DNA from: Clostridia bacterium
Lineage (GTDB): Bacteria > Bacillota > Clostridia > Lachnospirales > Anaerotignaceae
Reading direction: 5' to 3'
DNA: 55,810 nt
Assembly: GCA_900757025.1 (NCBI GenBank)
Contig: CAAEMG010000175.1
Span: forward strand, 1 to 55,810
This document shows, piece by piece, positions 1-7,648 of this stretch. Under the pieces are notes generated by a model, which was not told the origin of the DNA, searched no databases, and was given only the letters and a program-made list of their open reading frames with translations. Both the position numbers and the translations under genes were made by a program. How positions within the stretch are numbered: the stretch's first letter is position 1; every line of letters starts with the position of its first letter.

Positions 1-59
1 GAACGTGTTTTAACTATTTCGGCTATTTCCATAAAATATTCGTCCCATGACGCACGCAT
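1..59 (-). CDS. deoxycytidylate deaminase (ComEB-like), N-terminal fragment
   Basis: Only the first 19 codons lie in the window; the gene runs off the left edge. The start ATG (complement of 57-59) sits behind a strong GGAGGAG ribosome site at 63-70. The visible peptide begins MRASWDEYFMEIAEIVKTR. That matches the conserved opening of dCMP deaminases of the ComEB family (family knowledge), zinc enzymes that convert dCMP to dUMP for thymidylate synthesis. The zinc-binding motifs are outside the window, so the call rests on the N-terminal signature alone. It is divergent from the HD-domain gene at 225. Confidence 0.7.
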   Translation of the reverse strand, partial: MRASWDEYFMEIAEIVKTR

Positions 60-152
60 ATTTTCTCCTCCTTTTGTTTTTTTCTAAGTATACCACAGCC
101 AAAGTATATAGGCAAAGGCAGAGCATTATGTTTTTGATTTTTATATGTTTCA

Positions 153-181
153 TTGAACAAAAAAGCCTTTTATGCTATTAT
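153..181 (+). promoter_or_regulatory. SigA-type promoter for the HD/LysR/flavoprotein operon
   Basis: A TTGAAC -35 (153-158), a 17-base spacer and a TATTAT -10 (176-181) lie about 45 bases before the ATG at 225. A weak AGTGAGG-like ribosome site follows at about 209-215. The match to the housekeeping consensus is good, but it was found by eye. Confidence 0.6.
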
Positions 182-224
182 TTAAAGCAAAAATGATTAT
201 AAACTAAAGTGAGGCTTTATATAT

Positions 225-776
225 ATGGAAACAGGAATAACAAGACAAGACGCCCGGAAACTTCTTAACGAATACAATAAAGACGCTTTTCATCTTGAAC
301 ACGGCGAAATAGTTGAAAATACAATGAGATATTTTGCCAAAAAACTTGGCTATGATGAAAATTTCTGGGGTATAGTTGGCCTTCTGCACGATTTGGATTT
401 TGAAATGTATCCCGAACAACACTGTATAAAAGAACAGGAAATAATGAAAGAACATGGTATAAACGATGCCGTTATACGTGCCTGTGCAAGCCACGGCTAC
501 GGAATAACCGTTGACATAAAGCCCGAACATGAAATGGAAAAAGTTCTTTACGCCGTAGATGAGCTTACAGGCCTTATTGGAGCTGTTGTAATAATGCGTC
601 CTTCTAAAAGCGTACAGGATTTGGAGCTTAAATCAGTCAAAAAGAAATTTAAAAATACAAAATTTGCCGCAGGCTGTTCAAGAGATGTTATCCAAAAGGG
701 AGCAGATATGCTCGGCTGGGAACTTGATGATTTAATTGAGCAGACTATAGAGGCTTTAAAAACTTTCAGACCATAA
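225..776 (+). CDS. HD-domain hydrolase
   Basis: A 183-residue single-domain HD protein. The metal-binding pattern is visible as His26, the His55-Asp56 pair in GLLHDLDFE, His90 in ACASHGYG and Asp112 in AVDELTG. This is the H...HD...H...D layout of HD phosphohydrolases. Family members hydrolyse nucleotides or phosphate esters, but the substrate cannot be read from this sequence. It is the first gene of a four-gene plus-strand operon, 16 bases ahead of the LysR gene, and is probably cytoplasmic because no signal or membrane segment is seen. The family call is firm and the substrate unknown. Confidence 0.85.
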   Translation: METGITRQDARKLLNEYNKDAFHLEHGEIVENTMRYFAKKLGYDENFWGIVGLLHDLDFEMYPEQHCIKEQEIMKEHGINDAVIRACASHGYGITVDIKPEHEMEKVLYAVDELTGLIGAVVIMRPSKSVQDLELKSVKKKFKNTKFAAGCSRDVIQKGADMLGWELDDLIEQTIEALKTFRP

Positions 777-792
777 ACGGCAGGTGAACTAA

Positions 793-1737
793 ATGACATT
801 AACACAGCTTAAATATGCCATTGCCCTTTCAGACGCAAAATCAATAAATGAGGCAGCACGAAATCTTTTTATTTCTCAGCCAAGCCTTTCTTCCGCCATA
901 AAAGAGCTTGAGGCAGAAACGGGAACAGAGCTTTTTATAAGAACGAAAAGAGGAATTGTTATAACTGCCGAAGGAGAAGAATTTATAGGCTATGCACGTC
1001 AGGTTGTTGAGCAATATCAGCTTATGGAAACAAGATATATCGAAAAAAGAAACGTAAAGAAAAAATTCAGCGTTTCAATGCAGCACTATTCTTTTGCCGT
1101 AAACGCATTTGTGGAAATGGTTAAGCAGTTCGGCATGGATGAATATGAATTTGCCGTACACGAAACAAAAACCCACAGCGTTATAGATGATGTAAAAAAT
1201 CTTAAAAGCGAAATAGGAATTTTATATGTAAATGACTTTAACCGAAAAATAATGATGAAACTTTTCAGTGAAAGCAATCTGGAATTTCACGAAATACTTC
1301 ACTGCGGAATATACGCCTACATATGGAAGGGACACCCTTTGGCAAATAAAAAAGAAATTTCCATTGAAGAACTTCAGGAATATCCTTGTCTTTCTTTTGA
1401 CCAGGGAATAAATAACTCATTCTATTTTGCCGAAGAGGTTTTAAGCACATACGATTATAAACAGATTATAAAAGCAAACGACAGAGCAACAATGCTTAAC
1501 CTTATGGTCGGCCTTAACGGCTACACTCTCTGCTCCGGAATAATATGCGAGGAACTTAACGGCTCCGACTACTGTGCCGTTCCTCTTAAATCTGACGAAA
1601 TAATGACCATAGGCTATATAAGCCGAAAAGGTATGCCAATAAGCCCAATATGCAAAAAATATCTTGAAGAAATAGCAAAATACAAACAGTATACCGTTCA
1701 ACAGAGCAAAACCTCTGATACAGGAGAAAATATATGA
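793..1737 (+). CDS. LysR-family transcriptional regulator
   Basis: A 314-residue LysR-type regulator. Residues 1-60 form the winged helix-turn-helix (TLTQLKYAIALSDAKSINEA, then SQPSLSSAIKELE), followed by the linker helix and a periplasmic-binding-like effector domain to about residue 295. Length and layout are typical. Its stop overlaps the start of the flavoprotein gene by four bases (ATGA), so the two are translationally coupled. This is not the usual divergent LysR arrangement, since the regulator sits inside the operon it may control. The effector is unknown. Confidence 0.9.
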   Translation: MTLTQLKYAIALSDAKSINEAARNLFISQPSLSSAIKELEAETGTELFIRTKRGIVITAEGEEFIGYARQVVEQYQLMETRYIEKRNVKKKFSVSMQHYSFAVNAFVEMVKQFGMDEYEFAVHETKTHSVIDDVKNLKSEIGILYVNDFNRKIMMKLFSESNLEFHEILHCGIYAYIWKGHPLANKKEISIEELQEYPCLSFDQGINNSFYFAEEVLSTYDYKQIIKANDRATMLNLMVGLNGYTLCSGIICEELNGSDYCAVPLKSDEIMTIGYISRKGMPISPICKKYLEEIAKYKQYTVQQSKTSDTGENI

Positions 1738-2960
1738 AAATAGCAATAATAGGCGGAGGTGCATCCGGCATTGCGGCTGCTCTTTCCGCAGCGGAAGAAA
1801 ATCCTTACGCACATATAACAATACTGGAACGCCTTGACAAAATAGGCAAAAAAATTCTTGCCACAGGCAACGGCCATTGCAACATGACAAACGAAAATAT
1901 GTGTGCCGACCATTATTACAGCGAAAATACAGCTACTGCAAAAAAACTTTTGTCGGAAATGCCCGTAGAAAAAGTTCTTTCTTTTTTTGAAAATATAGGG
2001 CTTTACACAATGACAGACGATGCCGGAAGAATATATCCATACTGCCGACAGGCTTCAATGGTTCTTGACATACTTCTTTTGGCGCTTAAACGAAAAAACA
2101 TAAATATTGTGTGTGGCTTTAAGGCTGAGGATATAGAATTTTCCAAAAACAAATTTGCAATAAAATCTCAAACAGGCGATATTTTCAGAGCCGATAAAGT
2201 TATAATTTCCGCCGGAGGAAAAGCCGCACCAAAACAGGGAACAGACGGAAGCGGATATCGTCTTGCAAAAAAAATGGGTCACACATACACATATATTTTT
2301 CCTTCTCTTGTGGCAATGGAATGTGACAGCAAAGTTTTTAAAGGCTTTAAAGGAATAAGAGTTATGGGAGGACTTTCACTTTTTATAAACGGAAAAAAAG
2401 CCGGATATGACTATGGAGAAATTCAGCTTACCGACTACGGCGTTTCGGGCATACCCGCAATGCAGCTTTCATGTCTTTTGAAAAAACACGCCATAGAAAA
2501 GCAGGCACAAATAGGCATAGATTTTTTCCCTGAAAAAACTGCCGAAGAATTAAAAAAAATAATAACTTCCAGAATAAAAAAATATCCCGACGAAACATTG
2601 GAAAATTTATTTTTGGGGCTTTTACACAAAAATATAATGTATGCTGTTTTAAAACAGGCAGATACTTTTCCTCTTTCACGAAAAGCCCAAAGCCTTACAC
2701 CAAAAGAAACAGAAAAAATAATTTCTCTTTTAAAAATGTGGAAATTTAATGTAAAAGGAACAACAGGCTGGGATTTTGCACAGGTAACAGGCGGAGGAAT
2801 ACCTCTTGATGAAATTGATGAAAATTTCCAATCGAAAATAATCCCGAATTTATATTTTACCGGAGAAATACTTGACGTAACAGGCCAGTGCGGCGGCTAT
2901 AACCTCCACTGGGCATGGTGTTCGGGAATGAAGGCGGGCAAAAACGCCGCAAAAGAATAA
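1734..2960 (+). CDS. BaiN/HI0933-like FAD-dependent oxidoreductase
   Basis: A 408-residue flavoprotein of the HI0933 (aminoacetone oxidase / BaiN-like) family. The N-terminal Rossmann motif GGGASGIAAALSA (residues 7-19) binds FAD and is followed by the family signature GNGHCNMTN. AGGKAAPKQGTDGSGY lies mid-protein, and the C-terminal FTGEILDVTGQCGGYNLHWA closes the FAD site. Family members include enzymes proposed to reduce unsaturated bile-acid intermediates, but most are uncharacterised, so no substrate is claimed. It overlaps the LysR gene by four bases. A GNAT gene follows or overlaps its 3' end. Confidence 0.88.
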   Translation: MKIAIIGGGASGIAAALSAAEENPYAHITILERLDKIGKKILATGNGHCNMTNENMCADHYYSENTATAKKLLSEMPVEKVLSFFENIGLYTMTDDAGRIYPYCRQASMVLDILLLALKRKNINIVCGFKAEDIEFSKNKFAIKSQTGDIFRADKVIISAGGKAAPKQGTDGSGYRLAKKMGHTYTYIFPSLVAMECDSKVFKGFKGIRVMGGLSLFINGKKAGYDYGEIQLTDYGVSGIPAMQLSCLLKKHAIEKQAQIGIDFFPEKTAEELKKIITSRIKKYPDETLENLFLGLLHKNIMYAVLKQADTFPLSRKAQSLTPKETEKIISLLKMWKFNVKGTTGWDFAQVTGGGIPLDEIDENFQSKIIPNLYFTGEILDVTGQCGGYNLHWAWCSGMKAGKNAAKE

Positions 2961-3391
2961 AAGAAGGTATTTATATAGAAAACATAATAATAACCGAAGG
3001 CATTTCGGCAAATGATTTCTGCCGTTTGCGAGAAGCTGTAAATTTTCAGCATTTAACTACAGAGCAGGCAGAAAAAATCTTAAAAAACACCTTCTATACA
3101 GCATCCGCAGTTTGCAGCGGAAAATACATATGTCTAACAAGGCTTTTATTTGACTACGGAACAGACGCATATATAACCGATGTAATTGTTGACCCAAAGT
3201 TTCAAGGCTTTGGCGTAGGCAAAATGCTTATTGAAAATGTGCTTGAATTTATTAAAAGCAACTCACAAAAAGGCACAAGCGTTGCGTGCAGTCTTTATGC
3301 CAACAAAGGAAAAGAAAATTTTTACGGCAAATTCGGTTTTGAAAAACTGCCAAACGAAAAATATGGCTATGGAATGATAATTGAATTATAA
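2915..3391 (+). CDS. GNAT-family N-acetyltransferase (start uncertain)
   Basis: A small acetyltransferase with the GNAT core: ITDVIVDPKFQGFGVGKML, containing the acetyl-CoA loop QGFGVGK, and the C-terminal FYGKFGFEKLPNEKYGYGM. It should acetylate an amine using acetyl-CoA; the substrate is unknown. The only upstream ATG (2915) lies 46 bases inside the preceding gene and would add about 20 very basic residues with no GNAT counterpart. A clear ribosome site AAGAAGG (2961-2967) is ideally spaced (7 bases) from an in-frame ATA at 2975, just before the first beta strand (ENIIITEG). The real product may therefore start at 2975 with a rare non-AUG codon. Confidence 0.75.
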   Translation: MVFGNEGGQKRRKRIKEGIYIENIIITEGISANDFCRLREAVNFQHLTTEQAEKILKNTFYTASAVCSGKYICLTRLLFDYGTDAYITDVIVDPKFQGFGVGKMLIENVLEFIKSNSQKGTSVACSLYANKGKENFYGKFGFEKLPNEKYGYGMIIEL

Positions 3392-3410
3392 AGCAATTTT
3401 TTTGGTAGCA

Positions 3411-3448
3411 AAAAAGGTATAACCTCATTTTTGAGATTATACCTTTTT
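3411..3448. terminator. bidirectional intrinsic terminator
   Basis: Arms AAAAAGGTATAACCTC and GAGATTATACCTTTTT enclose a short loop, with A-runs and T-runs on both sides. It sits between the convergent GNAT and XRE genes and can end transcription in both directions. Confidence 0.85.
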
Positions 3449-3449
3449 G

Positions 3450-3812
3450 TTATGCCTCTGTTCTTTTTAATATATCGTCTGCCGAAACCTCATACAGCTT
3501 GCATAAAGCCATTAAATTTGATGTGCTTGGCTCTGAAGTTCCTTTTTCCCATTTTGAAACAGCCTGCCTGCTTACATTAAGACTTTGTGCCACAAATTCC
3601 TGTGTCATATTTTTTTCTGTTCGGCACTGCTTTAAAACTTCTCCCAACGCCGCCTTTTCCGAAACATTACCAATTTCATTTGTTTCACTTTTAGGTGTTC
3701 TGAGATATTTCAGTAAGGCTTTTATGAGAAGAACAACCAAAACTATGCCGACAACTATAATGGCAATATCAAAAATCAGAGCAAATATTGCAAACGCCAT
3801 TCCGAATTCCAT
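3450..3812 (-). CDS. membrane-anchored XRE-family transcriptional regulator
   Basis: A 120-residue protein when started at ATG 3812. That ATG has GAGGAGG eight bases upstream, while the ATG at 3818 is only two bases from the same site. Residues 5-33 are one strongly hydrophobic segment, followed by a basic stretch (KALLKYLRTPK). The HTH_3 domain at about 57-112 contains MTQEFVAQSLNVSRQAVSKWE. The visible layout is an N-terminal membrane anchor with a cytoplasmic C-terminal DNA-binding domain, the reverse of the common XRE order. Its target is unknown; direct repeats in its own promoter region suggest autoregulation (inference). Confidence 0.8.
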   Translation of the reverse strand: MEFGMAFAIFALIFDIAIIVVGIVLVVLLIKALLKYLRTPKSETNEIGNVSEKAALGEVLKQCRTEKNMTQEFVAQSLNVSRQAVSKWEKGTSEPSTSNLMALCKLYEVSADDILKRTEA

Positions 3813-3878
3813 ATACATTTCCTCCTCTATTACAAGTTTTGTATACATATATTATCATATTTATGCGGTTGCCTCCAC

Positions 3879-3896
3879 CAACTATGGCGCAACTAT
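3879..3896. repeat. paired direct repeats upstream of the XRE gene
   Basis: CAACTAT occurs at 3879-3885 and again at 3890-3896 (ATAGTTG on the gene strand). The copies are 11 bases apart, one helical turn. They lie about 70-85 bases upstream of the XRE start, where an operator would be expected. Confidence 0.35.
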
Positions 3897-3913
3897 AGGT
3901 TTACACCGTTTTT

Positions 3914-4249
3914 TTACGGCAAAACCACCTCATTTATGTCTGTTACTGTCATATTGTTTACAGTAATTACATAATATTTGTTTTCAACATCTTTAGTCTT
4001 AAATTCATCTATAGTCATGCTGTCTGCCACATTGTCCTCTTCGTAATAGCTTACATTTGTGTTTTCGTTTACATCCAAATTATACTGTAAACCGGAATCT
4101 GTTATAAAATATCCGCTGTCTGTATATCCGCCTGTTTCGTTTACAAAAAGTTTTCTTGCCAAAACAAGTTTATCACCTTCAAACCAAACTTTTCCGAAAT
4201 ATGTGCTTGGCTCCGGAAAAGCCTTATAAATACTCTGTTTTTCGTTCAT
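3914..4249 (-). CDS. hypothetical protein, 111 residues
   Basis: I do not recognise a family. The protein is acidic and soluble, with alternating beta-like stretches (FGKVWFEGDKLVLARKLFVN, NKYYVITVNNMTVTDI) and no signal peptide or membrane segment. It starts 14 bases after the DUF2461 gene ends, so the two are probably co-transcribed and this is the distal gene. Only a weak hairpin is seen downstream. It could be a small beta-barrel protein, but nothing in the sequence fixes a function. Confidence 0.65.
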   Translation of the reverse strand: MNEKQSIYKAFPEPSTYFGKVWFEGDKLVLARKLFVNETGGYTDSGYFITDSGLQYNLDVNENTNVSYYEEDNVADSMTIDEFKTKDVENKYYVITVNNMTVTDINEVVLP

Positions 4250-4263
4250 TTCTCCTATTTTTA

Positions 4264-4941
4264 TTAATCCTCCATATTTATACTGCTCATAAAATTAAGA
4301 AACGGCATAAGATACATAAATCCTTCAAGACAGAAATCCAAAAGCTCTCTTCTATATACAAGCTCATCTATACCTCTGTCGCATATAAAGCCTACGCTTT
4401 TTCTTTGATAATAATTCATTACTTCCGGAGATTTATCGTCAGCAAATTTCTTTTTATACATTTCTCCCGTAAGTTTAAATTCGCTTTTTCCGCTGTATTT
4501 TTTTATAAGCCTTTCAAACTCAGCCGTATTGGCATCTATCTTTTTTCTGAAAGCACTCATATATTTAGGCATATTTTCATATATTCCCATGCCAAGGGAA
4601 TAGTAGTCGGGGCCAAGTTCAAAATAAAGCACAGGCTTATTTGTCCATGCACCCTCATTTCTTTTAAAAACAACCCATTTATGGTCACGATAAGGAGATT
4701 TATCTTTTGAAAAACGAATATCCCTGTTTATTCTGGAAACAGAAGAAATTGTGTTTATTCCCGTTTTTTCAATAAGCATGCTGTTTAAATCTCTTGCAAA
4801 TGCGTCCATAGGCTCTTTAAAAACAGTTGTGTATCTTTCCCTGTTTCTGTCAAACCACTCTTTATTATTGTTAAACCTAAGCTCCCACAAGAAGTCCGTT
4901 ACCTCCTGTGGAAAGCCTTCAAAACTCATTTTTGCCTTCAT
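4264..4941 (-). CDS. DUF2461 (TIGR02453) family protein
   Basis: A 225-residue protein whose opening FEGFPQEVTDFLWELRFNNN, followed by WFDRNRERY, and the later motif SRINRDIRFSKDKSPYRDH are hallmarks of the DUF2461/TIGR02453 family. Length is close to the family norm. No enzymatic function is established for the family. It appears cytoplasmic and is the first gene of a two-gene unit with the 111-residue unknown. A TTGACC promoter-like element lies upstream. Confidence 0.85.
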   Translation of the reverse strand: MKAKMSFEGFPQEVTDFLWELRFNNNKEWFDRNRERYTTVFKEPMDAFARDLNSMLIEKTGINTISSVSRINRDIRFSKDKSPYRDHKWVVFKRNEGAWTNKPVLYFELGPDYYSLGMGIYENMPKYMSAFRKKIDANTAEFERLIKKYSGKSEFKLTGEMYKKKFADDKSPEVMNYYQRKSVGFICDRGIDELVYRRELLDFCLEGFMYLMPFLNFMSSINMED

Positions 4942-4977
4942 ATAATCACCTTGAATGTTAATATTTAAGGAAATCTT

Positions 4978-5006
4978 TATATCTTTCCCTCAAAATCACC
5001 GGTCAA
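4978..5006 (-). promoter_or_regulatory. putative promoter of the DUF2461 gene
   Basis: On the minus strand, TTGACC (5001-5006) and GATATA (4978-4983) are separated by 17 bases. The -35 is strong and the -10 weak. It is the best promoter-like match between the SLH terminator and the gene. Confidence 0.4.
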
Positions 5007-5093
5007 TTCTGCCAAAACATATGTATATTTACAAATAAAACATCATTGTTTAAAAATTGACTTTATTTACAGAAATAAAAATTATTTTTGCAT

Positions 5094-5126
5094 AAAAAGG
5101 ACAGCATATAATTGCCGTCCTTTTTT
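5094..5126 (-). terminator. intrinsic terminator of the SLH protein gene
   Basis: AAAAAGGACAGC pairs with GCCGTCCTTTTTT around a short AT loop, with an A/T run on each side. It begins a few bases after the SLH stop codon. Confidence 0.85.
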
Positions 5127-5133
5127 ATCTGGT

Positions 5134-7467
5134 TTAAATTTCCTCTGCTGTAATTCTTATAACTTTTCCGTTTTCAAATTTTAAGCTGACTCTGTAGTTA
5201 AGCTTCTGGTTGTTCCATCTGTCATAAAGGTCACTGAAGAAAAAGTTCTTTGTTTCTCCGTTTATTCTTATAATCAAATCTTCACTTTTGGCAACAGCAT
5301 ATCTTTTTGTCGATGCACCGCTTTTAATGCTTATGTAACCGTTTTCCATGCCGTTTATCATGCCTGTTGCTCCGGTTATTGTTATATCAAGTTTCTTGGC
5401 AAAACCGTCTGTTATAGTTGCCGTAACGTCCATTTCAACACCGTTTCTGTAGTTTGTATAAACATCATAATAAACAGCCTGTTCTCCGTCTATATAAACT
5501 GTTGTTGTGCTGTCCATTGAATATTTCTTTCCGTCTATTGTTACGGAATCAGACTCGGCATTTTCAATATCGCCTTTAACGGTTTCAAAATCAGACCAGT
5601 TTGTATAAGCAATTATTTTTGATACAAGATTGCTCTTATTAAATTCAAGTTTAACGCTTGTTTTGCCTTTTTCATAAACATCCATAAGAGATTTTATGTC
5701 ATTTTTTGAACTGCCCGTAAACTGAACCACTGCATTATCATCAAGAAAATATTTATAATCTTTTCCGTATTCTGTTTTTATTTCAATATAGTCTTCTGTA
5801 ATGTTTGAAATCGTTCCTGCTGTTTTATCCTGAAGTTCAGCGGCAATTCTTGTTACTTTACCCTGACTGTTAAGATAAAGTGTTGCTGTAAATTCAGTTC
5901 CGTTATCATTAAGTTTATCAAGTTTTGAAACAGTTGTTGCATCTCCGTCAAGTGTTGCCTCAACGCCGTCTGCAAAATAATATGAAACAGTTGAAGATCC
6001 TGAATACATATTTATTTTTTCAGTTGAAAGCCCTTTAACAATGCCCCAAACTTTTCCTCCTTCTGTATTAAGCTGGGCATTAAGCTGTGAAATCTTTCCG
6101 TCAGAGTCGAGAACAGCCGTAACATTAACGTCTTTTCCGTCTCGAAATGCCTCCATAATAACAGGTATGTCGGCTATGCTTCCGTCATATCTTACTGTTA
6201 CAACTTTTGCGAAATCATATGTTTTTTCTCCGCCGCCGTTAAGTTTAATATCTATATCTGTACGTGAAATTCCCGTTATTCTTCCGGCAACTGTTCCCGT
6301 CTGTCCCGTTGCTTCAACAGAAAGAGCCGTTGTGCTGCCGTTTGTAAGTATTTTTACTGAAACGTCGCTGCCGTTATCTATTATAGATGTAATATCGCTT
6401 ACCTTTGCGCTTTTTCCGTTAAGGGCAATATATGTTGTAGGCAAAACATTATATATTGCGCTGCCGCCTCCGGAAAGATTAACTGTAATTGTATTTGAAG
6501 ACATATAGTTTACTGTGCCTGTAACATAATTTGTATCGCTTGGTATTTCGTCATGTGTAAGCACAACATTTATAATGTCTTTTCCGCTGTATTCAACCGT
6601 AACCTCATCCCCTGCCGTAAGGTCAAGGAAATTTTCTTTTACGCCGTTATATGTAACAGGTGTTGCCGCAGAACCGGTAAACTGAACTGTTGTTCCGTCG
6701 CTTTGTTTAAGGCTTATTGTTTTTGCTCCATTTACGTTTATATTTACGCTTGTTATTGTTCCTTTTATTTTCTGTGTTGCATCGGGTATTGTTCCTCCGC
6801 CCAATACAGTATGTGTTTTTGAAACTATAACAGCCATTTCGGCTCTGTTTATTTCTGCCTTAGGCGTAAAGTTTTTGTCGCTGTCGCCAACAAGAATATT
6901 AAGGTTTGAAAGAAGCTCAACATAAGGAGCTGCTGTTTTTGTTATTAAATTGCTATCGTTAAATGTAAGGGCAGGGTTTTTGTTTACATCATAAAGAGAA
7001 GATATGCCTCTGCCGAAAATTATAGCAACATCTTGTCTTGAAGCATTAAGGCTTTTGCCTGTGGACTGTGACATAAATGTTCTAAGCTCTGATGTAGAGA
7101 TAATTTTGCTGTCAAGAGCATATCCCACTGCCTCGTCTGCCCACGCCGGAACATTATATCCGTCCATAATTGTCTGCCATTTTTCCGTTATGGAAGATGA
7201 CGGAACTGCAACCTTTGCATCTTTAAGAAGATTGTAAACAAGCTGTATTGTCTCTATATATGTTACTTTGTCTTTTGCTCTGAATATGTTTGCGTCTTTT
7301 CCGTCGCTTTCGCCAACCATAAGGCCAATGTCGGCTACATTTTGTATATATGTTTTTGCACCTTCCCAAGGAACATTGTTTATGTCAGAAAAAGTAATTG
7401 CATAAGCCGATGTTGCAGACGCAAGAACAGATGCTGCCGCAAGAACAGTAAGTACACGTTTTTTCAT
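5134..7467 (-). CDS. S-layer homology (SLH) domain surface protein with seven C-terminal repeats
   Basis: A 777-residue secreted protein when started at the MKKR ATG (7467), which lies nine bases after AGAAGGG; the upstream ATG abuts the ribosome site. Residues 1-23 form a signal peptide ending near SAYA. SLH domains follow at about 24-85, 100-160 and 165-220 (ITFSDINNVPWEGAKTYIQN, FTPKAEINRAEMAVIVSKTH). SLH domains anchor proteins to secondary cell-wall polymer (family knowledge). From residue 233 I see seven divergent repeats of about 70-80 residues, starting near 233, 315, 393, 473, 549, 629 and 700. Each opens with a (V/A)xGxI pattern and ends with a G(K/D)V..i..a strand. Their function is unknown; an S-layer or cell-surface structural role is inferred. 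It is monocistronic, with its own promoter and terminator. Confidence 0.85.
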   Translation of the reverse strand: MKKRVLTVLAAASVLASATSAYAITFSDINNVPWEGAKTYIQNVADIGLMVGESDGKDANIFRAKDKVTYIETIQLVYNLLKDAKVAVPSSSITEKWQTIMDGYNVPAWADEAVGYALDSKIISTSELRTFMSQSTGKSLNASRQDVAIIFGRGISSLYDVNKNPALTFNDSNLITKTAAPYVELLSNLNILVGDSDKNFTPKAEINRAEMAVIVSKTHTVLGGGTIPDATQKIKGTITSVNINVNGAKTISLKQSDGTTVQFTGSAATPVTYNGVKENFLDLTAGDEVTVEYSGKDIINVVLTHDEIPSDTNYVTGTVNYMSSNTITVNLSGGGSAIYNVLPTTYIALNGKSAKVSDITSIIDNGSDVSVKILTNGSTTALSVEATGQTGTVAGRITGISRTDIDIKLNGGGEKTYDFAKVVTVRYDGSIADIPVIMEAFRDGKDVNVTAVLDSDGKISQLNAQLNTEGGKVWGIVKGLSTEKINMYSGSSTVSYYFADGVEATLDGDATTVSKLDKLNDNGTEFTATLYLNSQGKVTRIAAELQDKTAGTISNITEDYIEIKTEYGKDYKYFLDDNAVVQFTGSSKNDIKSLMDVYEKGKTSVKLEFNKSNLVSKIIAYTNWSDFETVKGDIENAESDSVTIDGKKYSMDSTTTVYIDGEQAVYYDVYTNYRNGVEMDVTATITDGFAKKLDITITGATGMINGMENGYISIKSGASTKRYAVAKSEDLIIRINGETKNFFFSDLYDRWNNQKLNYRVSLKFENGKVIRITAEEI

Positions 7468-7524
7468 ATATATCATCCCTTCTGTTGTGTTAGAAAATTA
7501 TTTTCAGTGAAGTTTTTCATTTTT

Positions 7525-7533
7525 ATTATATCA
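7525..7533 (-). promoter_or_regulatory. extended -10 promoter of the SLH protein gene
   Basis: The minus strand reads TGATATAAT, a perfect extended -10 (TGnTATAAT), about 58 bases upstream of the start codon. No good -35 is seen at normal spacing, as is common for extended -10 promoters. Confidence 0.5.
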
Positions 7534-7595
7534 TAAAAATTCGTGTCTATATACGAAATAATGGCAATAATTTCTTACAAATACCTTAATATGAC

Positions 7596-7633
7596 AAAAA
7601 GCCGAAACCCTTTAAATAAGGATTTCGGCTTTA
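7596..7633 (-). terminator. intrinsic terminator of yebC
   Basis: AAAAAGCCGAAACCC and GGATTTCGGCTTT form a stem with an AT loop. On the minus strand it is followed by a T-run, just after the yebC stop. Confidence 0.85.
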
Positions 7634-7648
7634 AATTAAAACCAATAA

